The notes under the pieces are model-generated. The model was not told the origin of the DNA and did no database searches. It saw nothing but the letters and a program-made list of their open reading frames with translations. A stretch of 64,000 nt of DNA, taken from assembly GCF_004339595.1 (NCBI RefSeq), contig NZ_SMFU01000007.1, positions 1,605,695-1,669,694 of the forward strand, in the 5' to 3' direction. Below are positions 1 through 8,872 of this stretch, piece after piece. Positions within the stretch are counted from its first letter, which is position 1; each line of letters begins with the position of its first letter. This DNA is from Marinobacterium mangrovicola (GTDB taxonomy: Bacteria; Pseudomonadota; Gammaproteobacteria; Pseudomonadales; Balneatricaceae). The position numbers and the translations under genes are program-made.

Positions 1-494
1 CCGTTACCAGAAGCGCCATCAGCAGCCAGACCAGCGTAAGCGCTGAAGCCACCGAAAGACGGAGTGATGTAAGCTACAGAGCTACCCAGACGGTCCGGGC
101 TCTTGACGAAGTAGTCGGTAGAAACAGACTCGGAGTAAACGTCAAGAATTTCAGTAGATTCAGACGGGTTGGTGAAACGACCGCCGATAACGGTACCGAA
201 ACCACCGGTCAGACCAGCGTTGGCTTTACGAACAGTAACGCCAGCACCATCGTTTACAACGCTAGACGGGTTGTATTCGAGTTCGATCTGGTAGAAAGAA
301 GAAACGCCGTCGATGTAGGTTTCGTCGGAGCCTTTAACACCCATACGAGCGTCGTCAACCTGGATCTCAGCGTCCTGGTCTTCAGCGAAGATACCTTCGA
401 TTTCGACGTTACCGTACAGAGTAGCGTCAGCCTGTGCTACGACCGGAGCGGTCATCGCGCCAGCTACAGCCAGAGCAATCAGTGACTTTTTCAT
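1..494 (-). CDS. Outer-membrane porin, 5' part only
   Basis: This is the first ~164 codons of a general outer-membrane porin (Gram-negative porin family); the remainder is beyond the window edge, so the gene is partial by truncation of the window, not by mutation. The start has a purine-rich site (GGGGA) 7 bases upstream. The product begins with a classic signal peptide, MKKSLIALAVAGAMTAPV, followed by a VAQA-type cleavage region and then ADATLYGNVEIEG, the usual first beta strand of these trimeric porins. Alternating aromatic/glycine strands such as GFGTVIGGRF and SVAYITPSFGGF follow. It should form a diffusion channel for small hydrophilic solutes. Codon use is very regular, suggesting high expression. 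Substrate preference cannot be read from the visible part. Confidence 0.9.
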   Translation of the reverse strand, partial: MKKSLIALAVAGAMTAPVVAQADATLYGNVEIEGIFAEDQDAEIQVDDARMGVKGSDETYIDGVSSFYQIELEYNPSSVVNDGAGVTVRKANAGLTGGFGTVIGGRFTNPSESTEILDVYSESVSTDYFVKSPDRLGSSVAYITPSFGGFSAYAGLAADGASGN

Positions 495-839
495 CAAATT
501 TCCCCTTCAGTAATTCAACTTACTAGTAGTGAATTCTAGTTTTCATCGGCACACCGGAGTGCCACCTACGAAAATACTATAATTCATGATTATTTCAAAC
601 CAGTGAATGAACTTTTTTGATCTAAGCCATTCATCTGGTTTTTAACGCTTTTTTCACAGATTTGGACACTTAAGCCTGTTGACCGTATGCCTCTTTGAAC
701 ATCTGTAAATACTTAAATACCGAAGCCACCTAAAAAGCAACTCCGGCACCTAAATTTTTGGCATTACACCACAGGCCCTGAATCGGTGCAACCCTTTGTT
801 CTGCATGATTCATAGGGTTTTTTCCCCAGAAAACCAAGC
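495..839. other. Intergenic region upstream of the porin
   Basis: A 345-base AT-rich gap between the divergently oriented 5' end of the porin and the 3' end of hrpA. On the minus strand it holds a possible porin promoter (571-598) and a 5-bp hairpin in the leader (GGCAC at 548-552 pairing GTGCC at 559-563). Near the hrpA end, AACCCT (790-795) can pair with AGGGTT (814-819) followed by a T run on the plus strand; this is a weak terminator candidate only. I see no gene here. Confidence 0.6.
571..598 (-). promoter_or_regulatory. Possible porin promoter
   Basis: Reading the minus strand, TTGAAA (593-598) and TATTTT (571-576) are 16 bases apart, about 75 bases before the porin start. An alternative -10 (TATAGT, 576-581) overlaps. 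The assignment is by eye only. Confidence 0.3.
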
Positions 840-3800
840 CTATTTCGCCAGTTCTTTGAGCCTTTTTTCCAGCCTTTTTTCTGAAACGCTGAAACGGGTA
901 CCAAGCTGTTGTGCGAACAGGGACACACGATATTCCTCGATCCACCAACGAAACTCCAGTAGATCGGCACTCAGCTGATCACGGGCACGGGCCTCATCCA
1001 GCAGTTTTTCATAGCGCTGGCTCATCTGCTGCAACTGCTCAGACTGCACGATCTGCTGCCTCAGTTCCCGTTGATACTTTTCAAGCCTGATCTCGACGGC
1101 CTCCAGGTAACGGGGATACTGTGCCAGCCAGGTGTCCGGGGTATCGGACAGATAACCCGTATGCATCAAAGATGCGACCTGAGCTTTAATATCATTGAGG
1201 ATTACAACAGCCCTGAGATCGATACGACCGTTCAACGCTTTATCGATACGATGTAGGCGTTGATGGCATTCCAGCGCGAAGGCACAAAGCGTATCGGCAT
1301 TTTCCGCCAGATTTCCTTTCACCTGCTCACAAGCGGAATTAAAGACAGCCTCCGAGCGAATAACCTCCCCCTCTTCGAGCCCGCTAGCCCTCAAAGCCGC
1401 TTTTAAAAGCAATTGGTCTTCAAACTGTTTCTGGTTAAAACGCTTGCCGCTTTGTAACAGTATCTTATCTATCGACGGTAGCTTGCGGCGCACATATTTG
1501 GCCGTTTCGGGCATCGCCAGCAGAAACAGCCGCGCCTGGGCACGGATTGTCGAATGGCGGGCATCATCGGCTGAGCTGAATAATTTGAGACTGACACTCG
1601 AACCACTGTCCTCGAGCCCCGGATAAGCCTCAATCTTGATCCCGCCTGCCTGGCGGACTCGAACAGACTCTTCCAGCTTGCCGAAGCTCCACCGGGTCAG
1701 CCCCTCCTCGCCCCAGGTATTGTCGCTACCCGCCTGCATCGCCGCTTCCGCCTGATCGGCGAAACGCTGATTAAGCCTGTCCCAATCGCGACTCTCGCCT
1801 ACCTTTTTGCCTTCCGCGTCGGCAAGACTGATATTGACCCTCTGGTGCCGTTCAAGGGAGGCCTGGCGCAACAGTTCAGGCGAGACTTTATGCCCGGTCA
1901 TTCTGAGTAACTGGTGACTCAGCGCCTCGTAAAGATCGCCCTCACCAAATACCGCTGACTCACAAAATGCCTTTGCATAGTCAGGCACAGGCACAAAGTG
2001 CTTGCGCTCCTGTTTCGGCAGGCCTTTGAGTATTGAGGTGACTTTTTCCTCAAGCATGCCCGGCACAAGCCAATCCAGGCGTTTCAACGGTAGTAGCTTC
2101 AGCAGCGGGAGCGGGCAGTTCAGGGTGACGCCGTCGCGATCGGACGCAGGATCGAAGAGATACTCCAGAGACAGATCGACGCCTTCCACTTTTATGGCGT
2201 CTGGATAAGCATTGGCACTGACATGTTCAGCAGACCGCTGGAGGATATCCTCCTCTGTCATTTTCAATGCATCAGGCCGTTCCTTGGCGATCTTTTTGTA
2301 CCACTTCTCAAAACTGGCACCGTTGACGATATGATCGCCACCGAGCTCCGCAAAACGCTCGGCATAAAACTGGTAGAGCGACTCTTCGTCGACCAGCAGG
2401 TCACGGCGGCGTGATTTCGACTCCAGGGTTTCCACACTATCGAGCAGTGCTCGATTTTGGTGGAAGAAATCGGCTCGGGTCTGAAACTCTCCCTCGACCA
2501 GCGCACTGCGCAGAAAGATTTCATGGGCTGCCAGCGGATCGATACGGCCATAATTGACCTTGCGCTTGGGAACGATGATCAAACCAAACAGGGTGACCTG
2601 CTCGGTAGCCACAACCTGTGCCCGTTTTTTCTCCCAATGGGGTTCAGACCAGCTGCGTTTAACCAGATGAGAAGCGGGCGCTTCGATCCATTCCGGTTCA
2701 ATCTTCGCCACCTGGTGGGCGTAAAGCTTGCTGGTTTCGAGCAACTCTGCGGCGATCACCCATTTAGGGCTTTTCTTGAACAGTCCCGAACCCGGGAATA
2801 TACGAAAGCGCCGATTTCGCGCGCCCAGGTATTCGCCCTTCTCCACCAGATTACCGATATGACTGAGCAACCCCGCCAGCAGTGAGCGATGAATAGGCGC
2901 ATACTCGGCAGCTTCTGTATTTTCGCGCAGCTTCAGCTCTTTAATACTCAGATGCAGCTGACGATGCACATCACGCCACTCACGCATCCGCATGAACGAG
3001 ATGAAATTCTTCTGGCACCAGTTGCGCAGCTGATTTTGACTTAGCGCCTCACGCTGCTCTTCATAGAGATTCCAGAGATTGAGCAACGTTATAAAGTCTG
3101 AGTGCTCATCGCTGTACTGCTTATGTTTCTCATCCGCCGCCTGGCGCTTATCGTGAGGCCTTTCTCTCGGATCCTGCACACTCAACGCACTGGCGATAAT
3201 CATCACCTCTTTAAGGGCGTCGTACTGGCCCGCCTCGATCACCATCCGGGCAATACGTGGATCCACGGGCAGCCGCGCCAGCTTTCGGCCTATATCGGTA
3301 AGACGCCGCTTAGCATCAACGGCACCCAGTTCTTCGAGGAGTTTAAAACCGTCATTAACAAAGCGTGAGTCCGGCGGATCCACAAAGGGAAAATCGCTGA
3401 TATCGCCCAGCTTTAGCTGCAGCATCTGCAGGATGACCGCCGCCAGGTTAGTGCGGCGTATTTCCGCATCGGTGAATTCCGGGCGGTTGTTGAAGTCGTC
3501 TTCAGAATAGAGACGAATACAGGTACCCGGCGCCACACGACCACAACGACCCGCACGCTGGTTGGCACTGGCCTGGGAGATCGCTTCCACCGGCAGGCGC
3601 TGCACTTTGGAGCGATAACTGTAGCGCGAGATTCGCGCCACTCCCGGATCGATCACGTAACGGATACCCGGCACGGTCAGGGAGGTTTCCGCTACGTTAG
3701 TGGAGAGCACGATCCGCCGCCCCGCCGAGCGCGCTCCATGAAAGACCCGGTTTTGCTCTTTCAGTGACAACCGGGCGTACAGGGGTATCACCTCGGTATC

Positions 3801-4751
3801 GCGCAACTGGGCCTTGCGCAGCAGGTCTGCGGTTTCACGGATTTCACGTTCACCGGGGAGAAAAACAAGGATATCGCCCGGGCCCGCTTCCTTTTTCTGG
3901 CGGTCGATCTGGGTCAGCTCATCGACGGCAGCGAGAATTCCCTGCTGCAGATCCAGCGCTTTTTCATCCTCGCCCTCCATCTCATGCAGCGGACGATAGA
4001 GAGTATCCACCGGATAGGTACGCCCGGAGACTTCTATGACCGGCGCGTTATCGAAATGTTTGGAGAAACGTTCCAGATCGATGGTGGCCGAGGTAATGAT
4101 CACCTTGAGCGTGGGTCGCCTTGGCAAAATCCGTTTAATGTAGCCAAGCAGAAAATCGATATTGAGGCTGCGCTCATGCGCCTCATCGATAATCAGCACC
4201 TCGTACTGCTCGAGATAACGATCGTGTTGAGTCTCCGCCAGCAGAATACCGTCGGTCATCAATTTGACCTGGGTGGACTCAGAGACCTGATCGTGAAAAC
4301 GCACCTGGAAACCGACCCTTTCACCCAGCTGCGTATTCATCTCTTCCGCGATACGAGCCGCCACGTTGCGCGCAGCCAGTCGACGCGGCTGGGTATGACC
4401 GATCATCCCTTCGCAACCCAAACCAAGTTCCAGGCAGATTTTCGGGATCTGGGTGGTTTTGCCTGAACCCGTTTCACCGGCGATAACCACAACCTGATTA
4501 TCGCGGATCACCTCCAGCAGCTCTTCGCGGCGCGCCGATACCGGCAGATCAGGATAATTAATCTGCGTGGAGAGTGAGCGTTTAAACGCCACCGCGGCTC
4601 GCGAAGCCTCCACCGCCTCCGCCAGGTTATTAAGCTGCTCTGCGACGTTCTCTTTGCGCGCCAGCTCGTCAAGCCGACGACGCAGGCGAAAACGATCGGC
4701 AATTCGGCATTGAGTAATCAGAGTACGGAGTTCAGCGATAGCGGATGTCAA
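840..4751 (-). CDS. hrpA: ATP-dependent RNA helicase HrpA
   Basis: DEAH-box RNA helicase of 1303 residues, matching the family's usual ~1300. Walker A GETGSGKT lies at residues 92-99, DEAH at 189-192 and SAT at 221-223. The helicase C-terminal motif QRAGRCGR follows, then the HrpA-specific HA2/OB-fold region and the long C-terminal extension (DUF3418-type). The start is TTG at 4751, chosen because the N-terminus then aligns with other HrpA proteins and no better start lies nearby. In E. coli HrpA helps resolve stalled or collided ribosomes and processes fimbrial mRNA; that role is inferred here from family membership. It is the last gene of a minus-strand run, 39 bases after the acyl-CoA ligase. 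Confidence 0.95.
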   Translation of the reverse strand: MTSAIAELRTLITQCRIADRFRLRRRLDELARKENVAEQLNNLAEAVEASRAAVAFKRSLSTQINYPDLPVSARREELLEVIRDNQVVVIAGETGSGKTTQIPKICLELGLGCEGMIGHTQPRRLAARNVAARIAEEMNTQLGERVGFQVRFHDQVSESTQVKLMTDGILLAETQHDRYLEQYEVLIIDEAHERSLNIDFLLGYIKRILPRRPTLKVIITSATIDLERFSKHFDNAPVIEVSGRTYPVDTLYRPLHEMEGEDEKALDLQQGILAAVDELTQIDRQKKEAGPGDILVFLPGEREIRETADLLRKAQLRDTEVIPLYARLSLKEQNRVFHGARSAGRRIVLSTNVAETSLTVPGIRYVIDPGVARISRYSYRSKVQRLPVEAISQASANQRAGRCGRVAPGTCIRLYSEDDFNNRPEFTDAEIRRTNLAAVILQMLQLKLGDISDFPFVDPPDSRFVNDGFKLLEELGAVDAKRRLTDIGRKLARLPVDPRIARMVIEAGQYDALKEVMIIASALSVQDPRERPHDKRQAADEKHKQYSDEHSDFITLLNLWNLYEEQREALSQNQLRNWCQKNFISFMRMREWRDVHRQLHLSIKELKLRENTEAAEYAPIHRSLLAGLLSHIGNLVEKGEYLGARNRRFRIFPGSGLFKKSPKWVIAAELLETSKLYAHQVAKIEPEWIEAPASHLVKRSWSEPHWEKKRAQVVATEQVTLFGLIIVPKRKVNYGRIDPLAAHEIFLRSALVEGEFQTRADFFHQNRALLDSVETLESKSRRRDLLVDEESLYQFYAERFAELGGDHIVNGASFEKWYKKIAKERPDALKMTEEDILQRSAEHVSANAYPDAIKVEGVDLSLEYLFDPASDRDGVTLNCPLPLLKLLPLKRLDWLVPGMLEEKVTSILKGLPKQERKHFVPVPDYAKAFCESAVFGEGDLYEALSHQLLRMTGHKVSPELLRQASLERHQRVNISLADAEGKKVGESRDWDRLNQRFADQAEAAMQAGSDNTWGEEGLTRWSFGKLEESVRVRQAGGIKIEAYPGLEDSGSSVSLKLFSSADDARHSTIRAQARLFLLAMPETAKYVRRKLPSIDKILLQSGKRFNQKQFEDQLLLKAALRASGLEEGEVIRSEAVFNSACEQVKGNLAENADTLCAFALECHQRLHRIDKALNGRIDLRAVVILNDIKAQVASLMHTGYLSDTPDTWLAQYPRYLEAVEIRLEKYQRELRQQIVQSEQLQQMSQRYEKLLDEARARDQLSADLLEFRWWIEEYRVSLFAQQLGTRFSVSEKRLEKRLKELAK

Positions 4752-4790
4752 AACGCGTCGACCTTAGAGTAGAGTAACAAAGGCGGGATT

Positions 4791-6431
4791 CTAGCCCAGC
4801 CGCCCCGCCTGTTGCGAGTCAGGCCGCTGATCCAGCCCCAGCTCATGGATGGCCTCTTCACGCAGGGTACGTCGCATGACCTTGCCGATAGAGTTTCGTG
4901 GCAGGTCATGGCGAAACTCGACACTGCGCGGCACCTTGTAGGAGGTCAGCCGTTCACGACAGTATTCTCGCACGCCACGGGTGGTCAGTCGGGGGTTATT
5001 GGAAACAACGTAGAGTTTGATAAATTCGCCCTTCTCCTCATCCGGCAGCCCGATCACTGCGCACTCAAGAATATCGGGATGGGCGCTGATCAGATTTTCC
5101 AGCTCACTGGGATAGACCTTGAAGCCGGATACATTGATCATCTCCTTGCGCCGATCGATGATATGGATCTCACCAACATCGTCGATCTGACCTATATCAC
5201 CGGTGGCCAGCCAGCCATCCGCGTGACGCTGTTCGTCAGCATTATCCGATCCCCAATACCCCTGCATCAGCTGCGGGCCGCGTACCTGAATCTCGCCACT
5301 TTCACCGCTGGGCAAGGCCGCCCCTTGATCATCGACAACACGCACATCGGTACCGGCCAGGGGAGCACCGGCACTGCCTATCCTCTCCATTCCCGGACGC
5401 GCCACACTCACCACTGGCGAACACTCGGTCAGACCATAACCTTCGGTAACCGCACACCCCGTCACCTCCTGCCAGCGCCGGGCGGCGGATTCGGTCAATG
5501 CCATACCGCCAGAAATGGTCAACTTTAAAGAACTGAAGTCGAGCTGGCTAAACTCCGGCTTCTGGCACAACGCAATAAAGAGAGGATTGATCCCGGCAAA
5601 ACAGCTCGGTTTAACCCGTTCAAACGCCTTAGCCAGCCCCTTGGCATCATGCGGATCCGGAATTAGCTCAACGTAATTGCCCTGGGAGAACATCAGCATC
5701 ACCAGGACAAAGGAGTAAATATGGTACATCGGCAGCGGCTGTAACAGCGTCAACCCGGCACCAGAATCTACCTCCTGAAGCCGCTGCCTGAGCTGTTCGA
5801 TATTGGCTAATAACGAGGCGTGGGTCAGCATCGCGCCCTTGGCCGGCCCTGTCGTGCCGCCGGTGTATTGCAGCAGCGCGAGCTCCGCTGCGTCGGGCGG
5901 AACCCAGTGACGTCCGGTCTCAGGCTTCAACACTTCCGTCAACGGTGTTCCGCCGCGCATTCGACGCCCTCCTCGGCGACGGTAATGCGCACAGGCATTC
6001 AGGCCCCAGCGGCGCCAACCGGTATGCAGGTCGCCGATCTGCGTCGTCAGTACGTATTCGATTACAGTCTCGTCGAGCACTCGCGAGGCGGGCCCGGAGA
6101 GCGGCTCATATACCAGCAGTGCTCTGGCGCCACTATCCTGAAGCTGGCGCTTCAGTTCCTCTTCGCCATAGAGGGGGTTGGTATTAACCACGACCAAACC
6201 AGCACGCAAGGCTCCGAACAGCGCTACGGGATACTGAATACAGTTGGGAAGTTGAATCGCCAGGCGGTCGCCCGGCCTCAGGTCGGTACAGTGCTGCAAC
6301 CAGGCAGCAAAGCGGCGTGATAGCACATCGACTTCGGTGTACGTGAGACTCTTCCCAAGATGACCAAAGGCGGGACGATCTCCCTGACGCTTGGCCAGCT
6401 CGCTGACCAGACCATCCAGGGTCTGACTCAT
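4791..6431 (-). CDS. Long-chain acyl-CoA ligase (FadD-like)
   Basis: AMP-forming acyl-CoA synthetase of 546 residues. The adenylate-binding loop YTGGTTGPAKGA is at residues 189-200. The C-terminal FACS-type signature is present (WLATGDIGQID, then DRRKEMINVSGFKVYPSE), and the catalytic lysine region (RNSIGKVMRR) lies near the end. It would activate fatty acids to acyl-CoA for beta-oxidation or lipid synthesis at the inner membrane face. It is close to FadD in layout, but gammaproteobacteria often carry several paralogues, so I do not assign the symbol. The start codon overlaps the stop of the preceding glutamine amidotransferase gene (ATGA, 6428-6431), implying translational coupling. An Arg/Gly-rich insert around residues 150-160 is unusual. 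Confidence 0.88.
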   Translation of the reverse strand: MSQTLDGLVSELAKRQGDRPAFGHLGKSLTYTEVDVLSRRFAAWLQHCTDLRPGDRLAIQLPNCIQYPVALFGALRAGLVVVNTNPLYGEEELKRQLQDSGARALLVYEPLSGPASRVLDETVIEYVLTTQIGDLHTGWRRWGLNACAHYRRRGGRRMRGGTPLTEVLKPETGRHWVPPDAAELALLQYTGGTTGPAKGAMLTHASLLANIEQLRQRLQEVDSGAGLTLLQPLPMYHIYSFVLVMLMFSQGNYVELIPDPHDAKGLAKAFERVKPSCFAGINPLFIALCQKPEFSQLDFSSLKLTISGGMALTESAARRWQEVTGCAVTEGYGLTECSPVVSVARPGMERIGSAGAPLAGTDVRVVDDQGAALPSGESGEIQVRGPQLMQGYWGSDNADEQRHADGWLATGDIGQIDDVGEIHIIDRRKEMINVSGFKVYPSELENLISAHPDILECAVIGLPDEEKGEFIKLYVVSNNPRLTTRGVREYCRERLTSYKVPRSVEFRHDLPRNSIGKVMRRTLREEAIHELGLDQRPDSQQAGRLG

Positions 6432-7228
6432 TTTTGAGCCTGCTCAGCGCATCTCCGCCACTCCACCTCACCGTCCATGAAGACTATCATTTCACCGGTA
6501 TTCAGCGACTCCCAACACTCATTATCGGTGAGCGGCTCCGTGGCGATCACGGTAACCACATCATTGGGTGTGGTTTCAGCGCCAAAATCCACCGTCATAT
6601 CACTATCTTTGAGCCTTGCCTCACCAAAGGGGGCTCGCCGGGTGATCCAGGACAGCTTGGTCGTGCAGTAGCAAAACAGGTGCGACGATTCGCTGAGCAG
6701 CATGTTGTATACACCGAGCCCACGCAGCTTTTCACAGCACTGATGAATCAGCGCGGCAAGCTCGGTCTCATCGCCTGGGGGGCCGTCGGGAAACTCATGG
6801 CGAATCTGATCAAGAATCCAGCAAAAGGCGTATTCACTGTCGGTAGTACCCACCGGATGGTAATAACTGAGCGGCCAGTCAAAAATCTCTTTTTCCAGCT
6901 GGCCGTTATGGGCATAACACCAGACCCTCCCCCAGAGCTCACGACTGAAGGGATGGGTATTGGCAAGACTGACAGCACCTACGTTCGCCTGGCGAATATG
7001 ACTGATCACCACCCGGCTTTTAATAGGGTAGGAGACCAGCAGCTCAGCGATACGTGAGTCAGCACTGGGCAGGGGATCATGAAAGGCTCTCAGCCCATGG
7101 CCTTCGTAAAAAGCGATTCCCCAACCATCGCTGTGAGGGCCGATGCCGCCGCCCCGGGGTACGAGACCGGCAAAACTGAAACAGATATCGGTGGGTACAT
7201 TGGCGCTCATGCCAAGCAGTTCACACAT
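6428..7228 (-). CDS. Class II glutamine amidotransferase, YafJ-type
   Basis: This 266-residue protein starts MCELLGMSAN, so the catalytic Cys is residue 2 and would become the N-terminal nucleophile after Met removal, as in all class II (Ntn) amidotransferases. Further family motifs are SDGWGIAFYEG, the HIRQANVG block and the AHNGQL block. It is the stand-alone YafJ/GATase_4 type without a synthetase domain. The physiological acceptor is unknown, although the relatives DUG3 and YafJ are linked to glutathione or gamma-glutamyl turnover. It sits 25 bases downstream of bactofilin and overlaps the acyl-CoA ligase start by 4 bases, so it is probably co-transcribed with both. Confidence 0.88.
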   Translation of the reverse strand: MCELLGMSANVPTDICFSFAGLVPRGGGIGPHSDGWGIAFYEGHGLRAFHDPLPSADSRIAELLVSYPIKSRVVISHIRQANVGAVSLANTHPFSRELWGRVWCYAHNGQLEKEIFDWPLSYYHPVGTTDSEYAFCWILDQIRHEFPDGPPGDETELAALIHQCCEKLRGLGVYNMLLSESSHLFCYCTTKLSWITRRAPFGEARLKDSDMTVDFGAETTPNDVVTVIATEPLTDNECWESLNTGEMIVFMDGEVEWRRCAEQAQK

Positions 7229-7253
7229 GTTCCGCTTGTCTCCTGATCTTCTT

Positions 7254-7784
7254 CTATTTGCGGGACAGAGTAATACGATCCGGCAGCGAGTCGATCAGAT
7301 TGTCGTCCGGGTCGAAGTAGTCACCCGACTCAACCTCAGACTCAAACTCCATATCAACGCCGCGGTCGACCTCGGTCTCTACATAGGTCGACTCCAACTT
7401 ACGGGCCTGGGATTCCCAGGTCAGACGGTTCTCGCCAGGGAGTCGCCGCTCACCGATGAAGGTGGCATCTGGATCTATCGACAGGGTAGTACAGAACACG
7501 TTTGCACAGACATGGCCACCACGTTCTATATGCAGAGAGTCGCAGATCAGCTCACCTTCGAGTACACCGCTGACATTGACGGCATGAGCGCGGATACGGC
7601 CGCAGATACGCCCCGCCTTACCGATGGAAATATCATCGCTGGAATCGATACTGCCCTCGAACTCGCCATCCACATGCATCTTGCCGGAGATACTCGTTTC
7701 TCCATGAAAGCGGTTACCCTGGGCGATGATGGTTACTGCGGAGCGGTTTGATTTAGCGGATACATTGCGCTTAATGATTCCCAC
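7254..7784 (-). CDS. Bactofilin family cytoskeletal protein
   Basis: A 176-residue polymer-forming bactofilin (DUF583). The core from about residue 18 to 125 is the repetitive right-handed beta-helix, with short repeats such as HVDGEFEGSI, KAGRICGRIRA and GVLEGELICDS. It is flanked by a short N-terminal tail and an acidic, disordered C-terminal tail. Bactofilins self-assemble without nucleotide and often scaffold peptidoglycan remodelling enzymes. The start is GTG at 7784 with GAGGATG just upstream. The first 52 bases overlap the end of the M23 peptidase gene, the usual functional partner, so the two are probably translated together. Confidence 0.92.
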   Translation of the reverse strand: MGIIKRNVSAKSNRSAVTIIAQGNRFHGETSISGKMHVDGEFEGSIDSSDDISIGKAGRICGRIRAHAVNVSGVLEGELICDSLHIERGGHVCANVFCTTLSIDPDATFIGERRLPGENRLTWESQARKLESTYVETEVDRGVDMEFESEVESGDYFDPDDNLIDSLPDRITLSRK

Positions 7785-8728
7785 GGAACATCCTCAACTT
7801 CTGTAAATATCGACTCAAAGTTGCTAAGACCCCACTTCATGAACGGCTCGGGATCTATCGCCGTGTAGAGATAACGCACCTCGTAATGCAGGTGCGGACC
7901 GGTGGAACGTCCGCTGTTTCCGCTCAGACCGATTTTCTGGCCCTTGTGTACGAAAGCCTTGGGTTTAACCAACACCTTATCAAGATGTGCGTAGTAGGTT
8001 TTAAAACCCAGGTTATGAGTCAGGCGCACCATGTAGCCGTAACCGCTACTTTTGGTAAACCCGGCAAATTCGACAACGCCATCCGCCGTTGCGTAAACCG
8101 GTGTCCCGGTCTGAGCCTTGAAATCGATACCGCTGTGCATCACCCGTTTCTTCAGAACCGGGTGGTAGCGCATACCGAATTCATCGTTGATTCTTTCACT
8201 CTGAATCGGCACGCCATTGGGCACGCCGTAAAGCATGAACAAACGCTCCTTGGCAGCCGCCTTGGCCACCTCGGCGCGTTCCGCTGGCGACACTTCAGGC
8301 TCGCTGTCCAGAATCCCTAGCATTGACTCGAGATTGCCCAGTTCGGTTCCCATCACCTGGTTACGGGCGGCAAGCTGATCGCGCTCAGTGGACAGTTGCG
8401 ACAGGGCGTCACCCAGCGAATCCAGTTCACTGCGATAGAGCTGCTGGGTTCCCAGCATCAGGTCGTACTGATCCGCCAGCTGCTGGTGGCTGTCCTCGAG
8501 ATCAAGCAGATCGTCGGTGGTCTTTACCAACAGCAGGTTGGAAACAAAAAAACTCAGCGCAGCCATGAGCAGAAAACCTGCCACCAGATACTTCGCTAAC
8601 TGATTAAGCGTATACTGCCGTGATCCATGCACGGTCGTCAGCGTAACTACTAACTTTCGCCGCAAAACGTACACCCGCGAGTAGAGAGAAAATCGCGCTA
8701 ATATAACGCCTTGCTGTCGCGATGTCAT
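7733..8728 (-). CDS. M23 (LytM) peptidoglycan endopeptidase, membrane-anchored
   Basis: The N-terminal membrane segment (YLVAGFLLMAALSFFVSN) is followed by a periplasmic coiled coil and a C-terminal LytM/M23 domain. Zinc ligands look complete: HSGID (HxxxD) and GPHLHYE (HxH), with the YYAHLDK block between. It should cleave peptidoglycan cross-bridges at sites positioned by the adjacent bactofilin, as described for bactofilin/LytM pairs in Helicobacter and Hyphomonas. The start is uncertain: ATG at 8728 is used here (331 aa), but TTG at 8665 and TTG at 8770 are possible. The conserved part begins near VVTLTTVHGSRQYTL. The gene is divergent from the PutA-like gene, and its end overlaps bactofilin by 52 bases. 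Confidence 0.88.
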   Translation of the reverse strand: MTSRQQGVILARFSLYSRVYVLRRKLVVTLTTVHGSRQYTLNQLAKYLVAGFLLMAALSFFVSNLLLVKTTDDLLDLEDSHQQLADQYDLMLGTQQLYRSELDSLGDALSQLSTERDQLAARNQVMGTELGNLESMLGILDSEPEVSPAERAEVAKAAAKERLFMLYGVPNGVPIQSERINDEFGMRYHPVLKKRVMHSGIDFKAQTGTPVYATADGVVEFAGFTKSSGYGYMVRLTHNLGFKTYYAHLDKVLVKPKAFVHKGQKIGLSGNSGRSTGPHLHYEVRYLYTAIDPEPFMKWGLSNFESIFTEVEDVPWESLSAMYPLNQTAPQ

Positions 8729-8872
8729 AATAGCGTCACTACATGTACGATTTTTGGATCGCTTTCGCAAAGCAACACCGACTTTTCGCAGGGAACGCGG
8801 GCGGACATCAAGGCTCTAACCCACAGGTTACTGGACGGGTTTAACAGGCCCTGCTTATTACAGGGAAAGACA

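Noticed and set aside
790..819. Terminator for hrpA
   Set aside because: The 6-bp stem has an 18-base loop and its T run is on the wrong strand for hrpA.
3984..4466. A 160-codon frame on the plus strand inside hrpA
   Set aside because: It is antisense to the conserved helicase core, whose motifs are intact; composition alone keeps it open.
8711..8872. Longer N-terminus for the PutA-like protein
   Set aside because: The extra 54 codons overlap the start region of the divergent M23 gene and lack PutA similarity; ATG 8873 has a better ribosome site.
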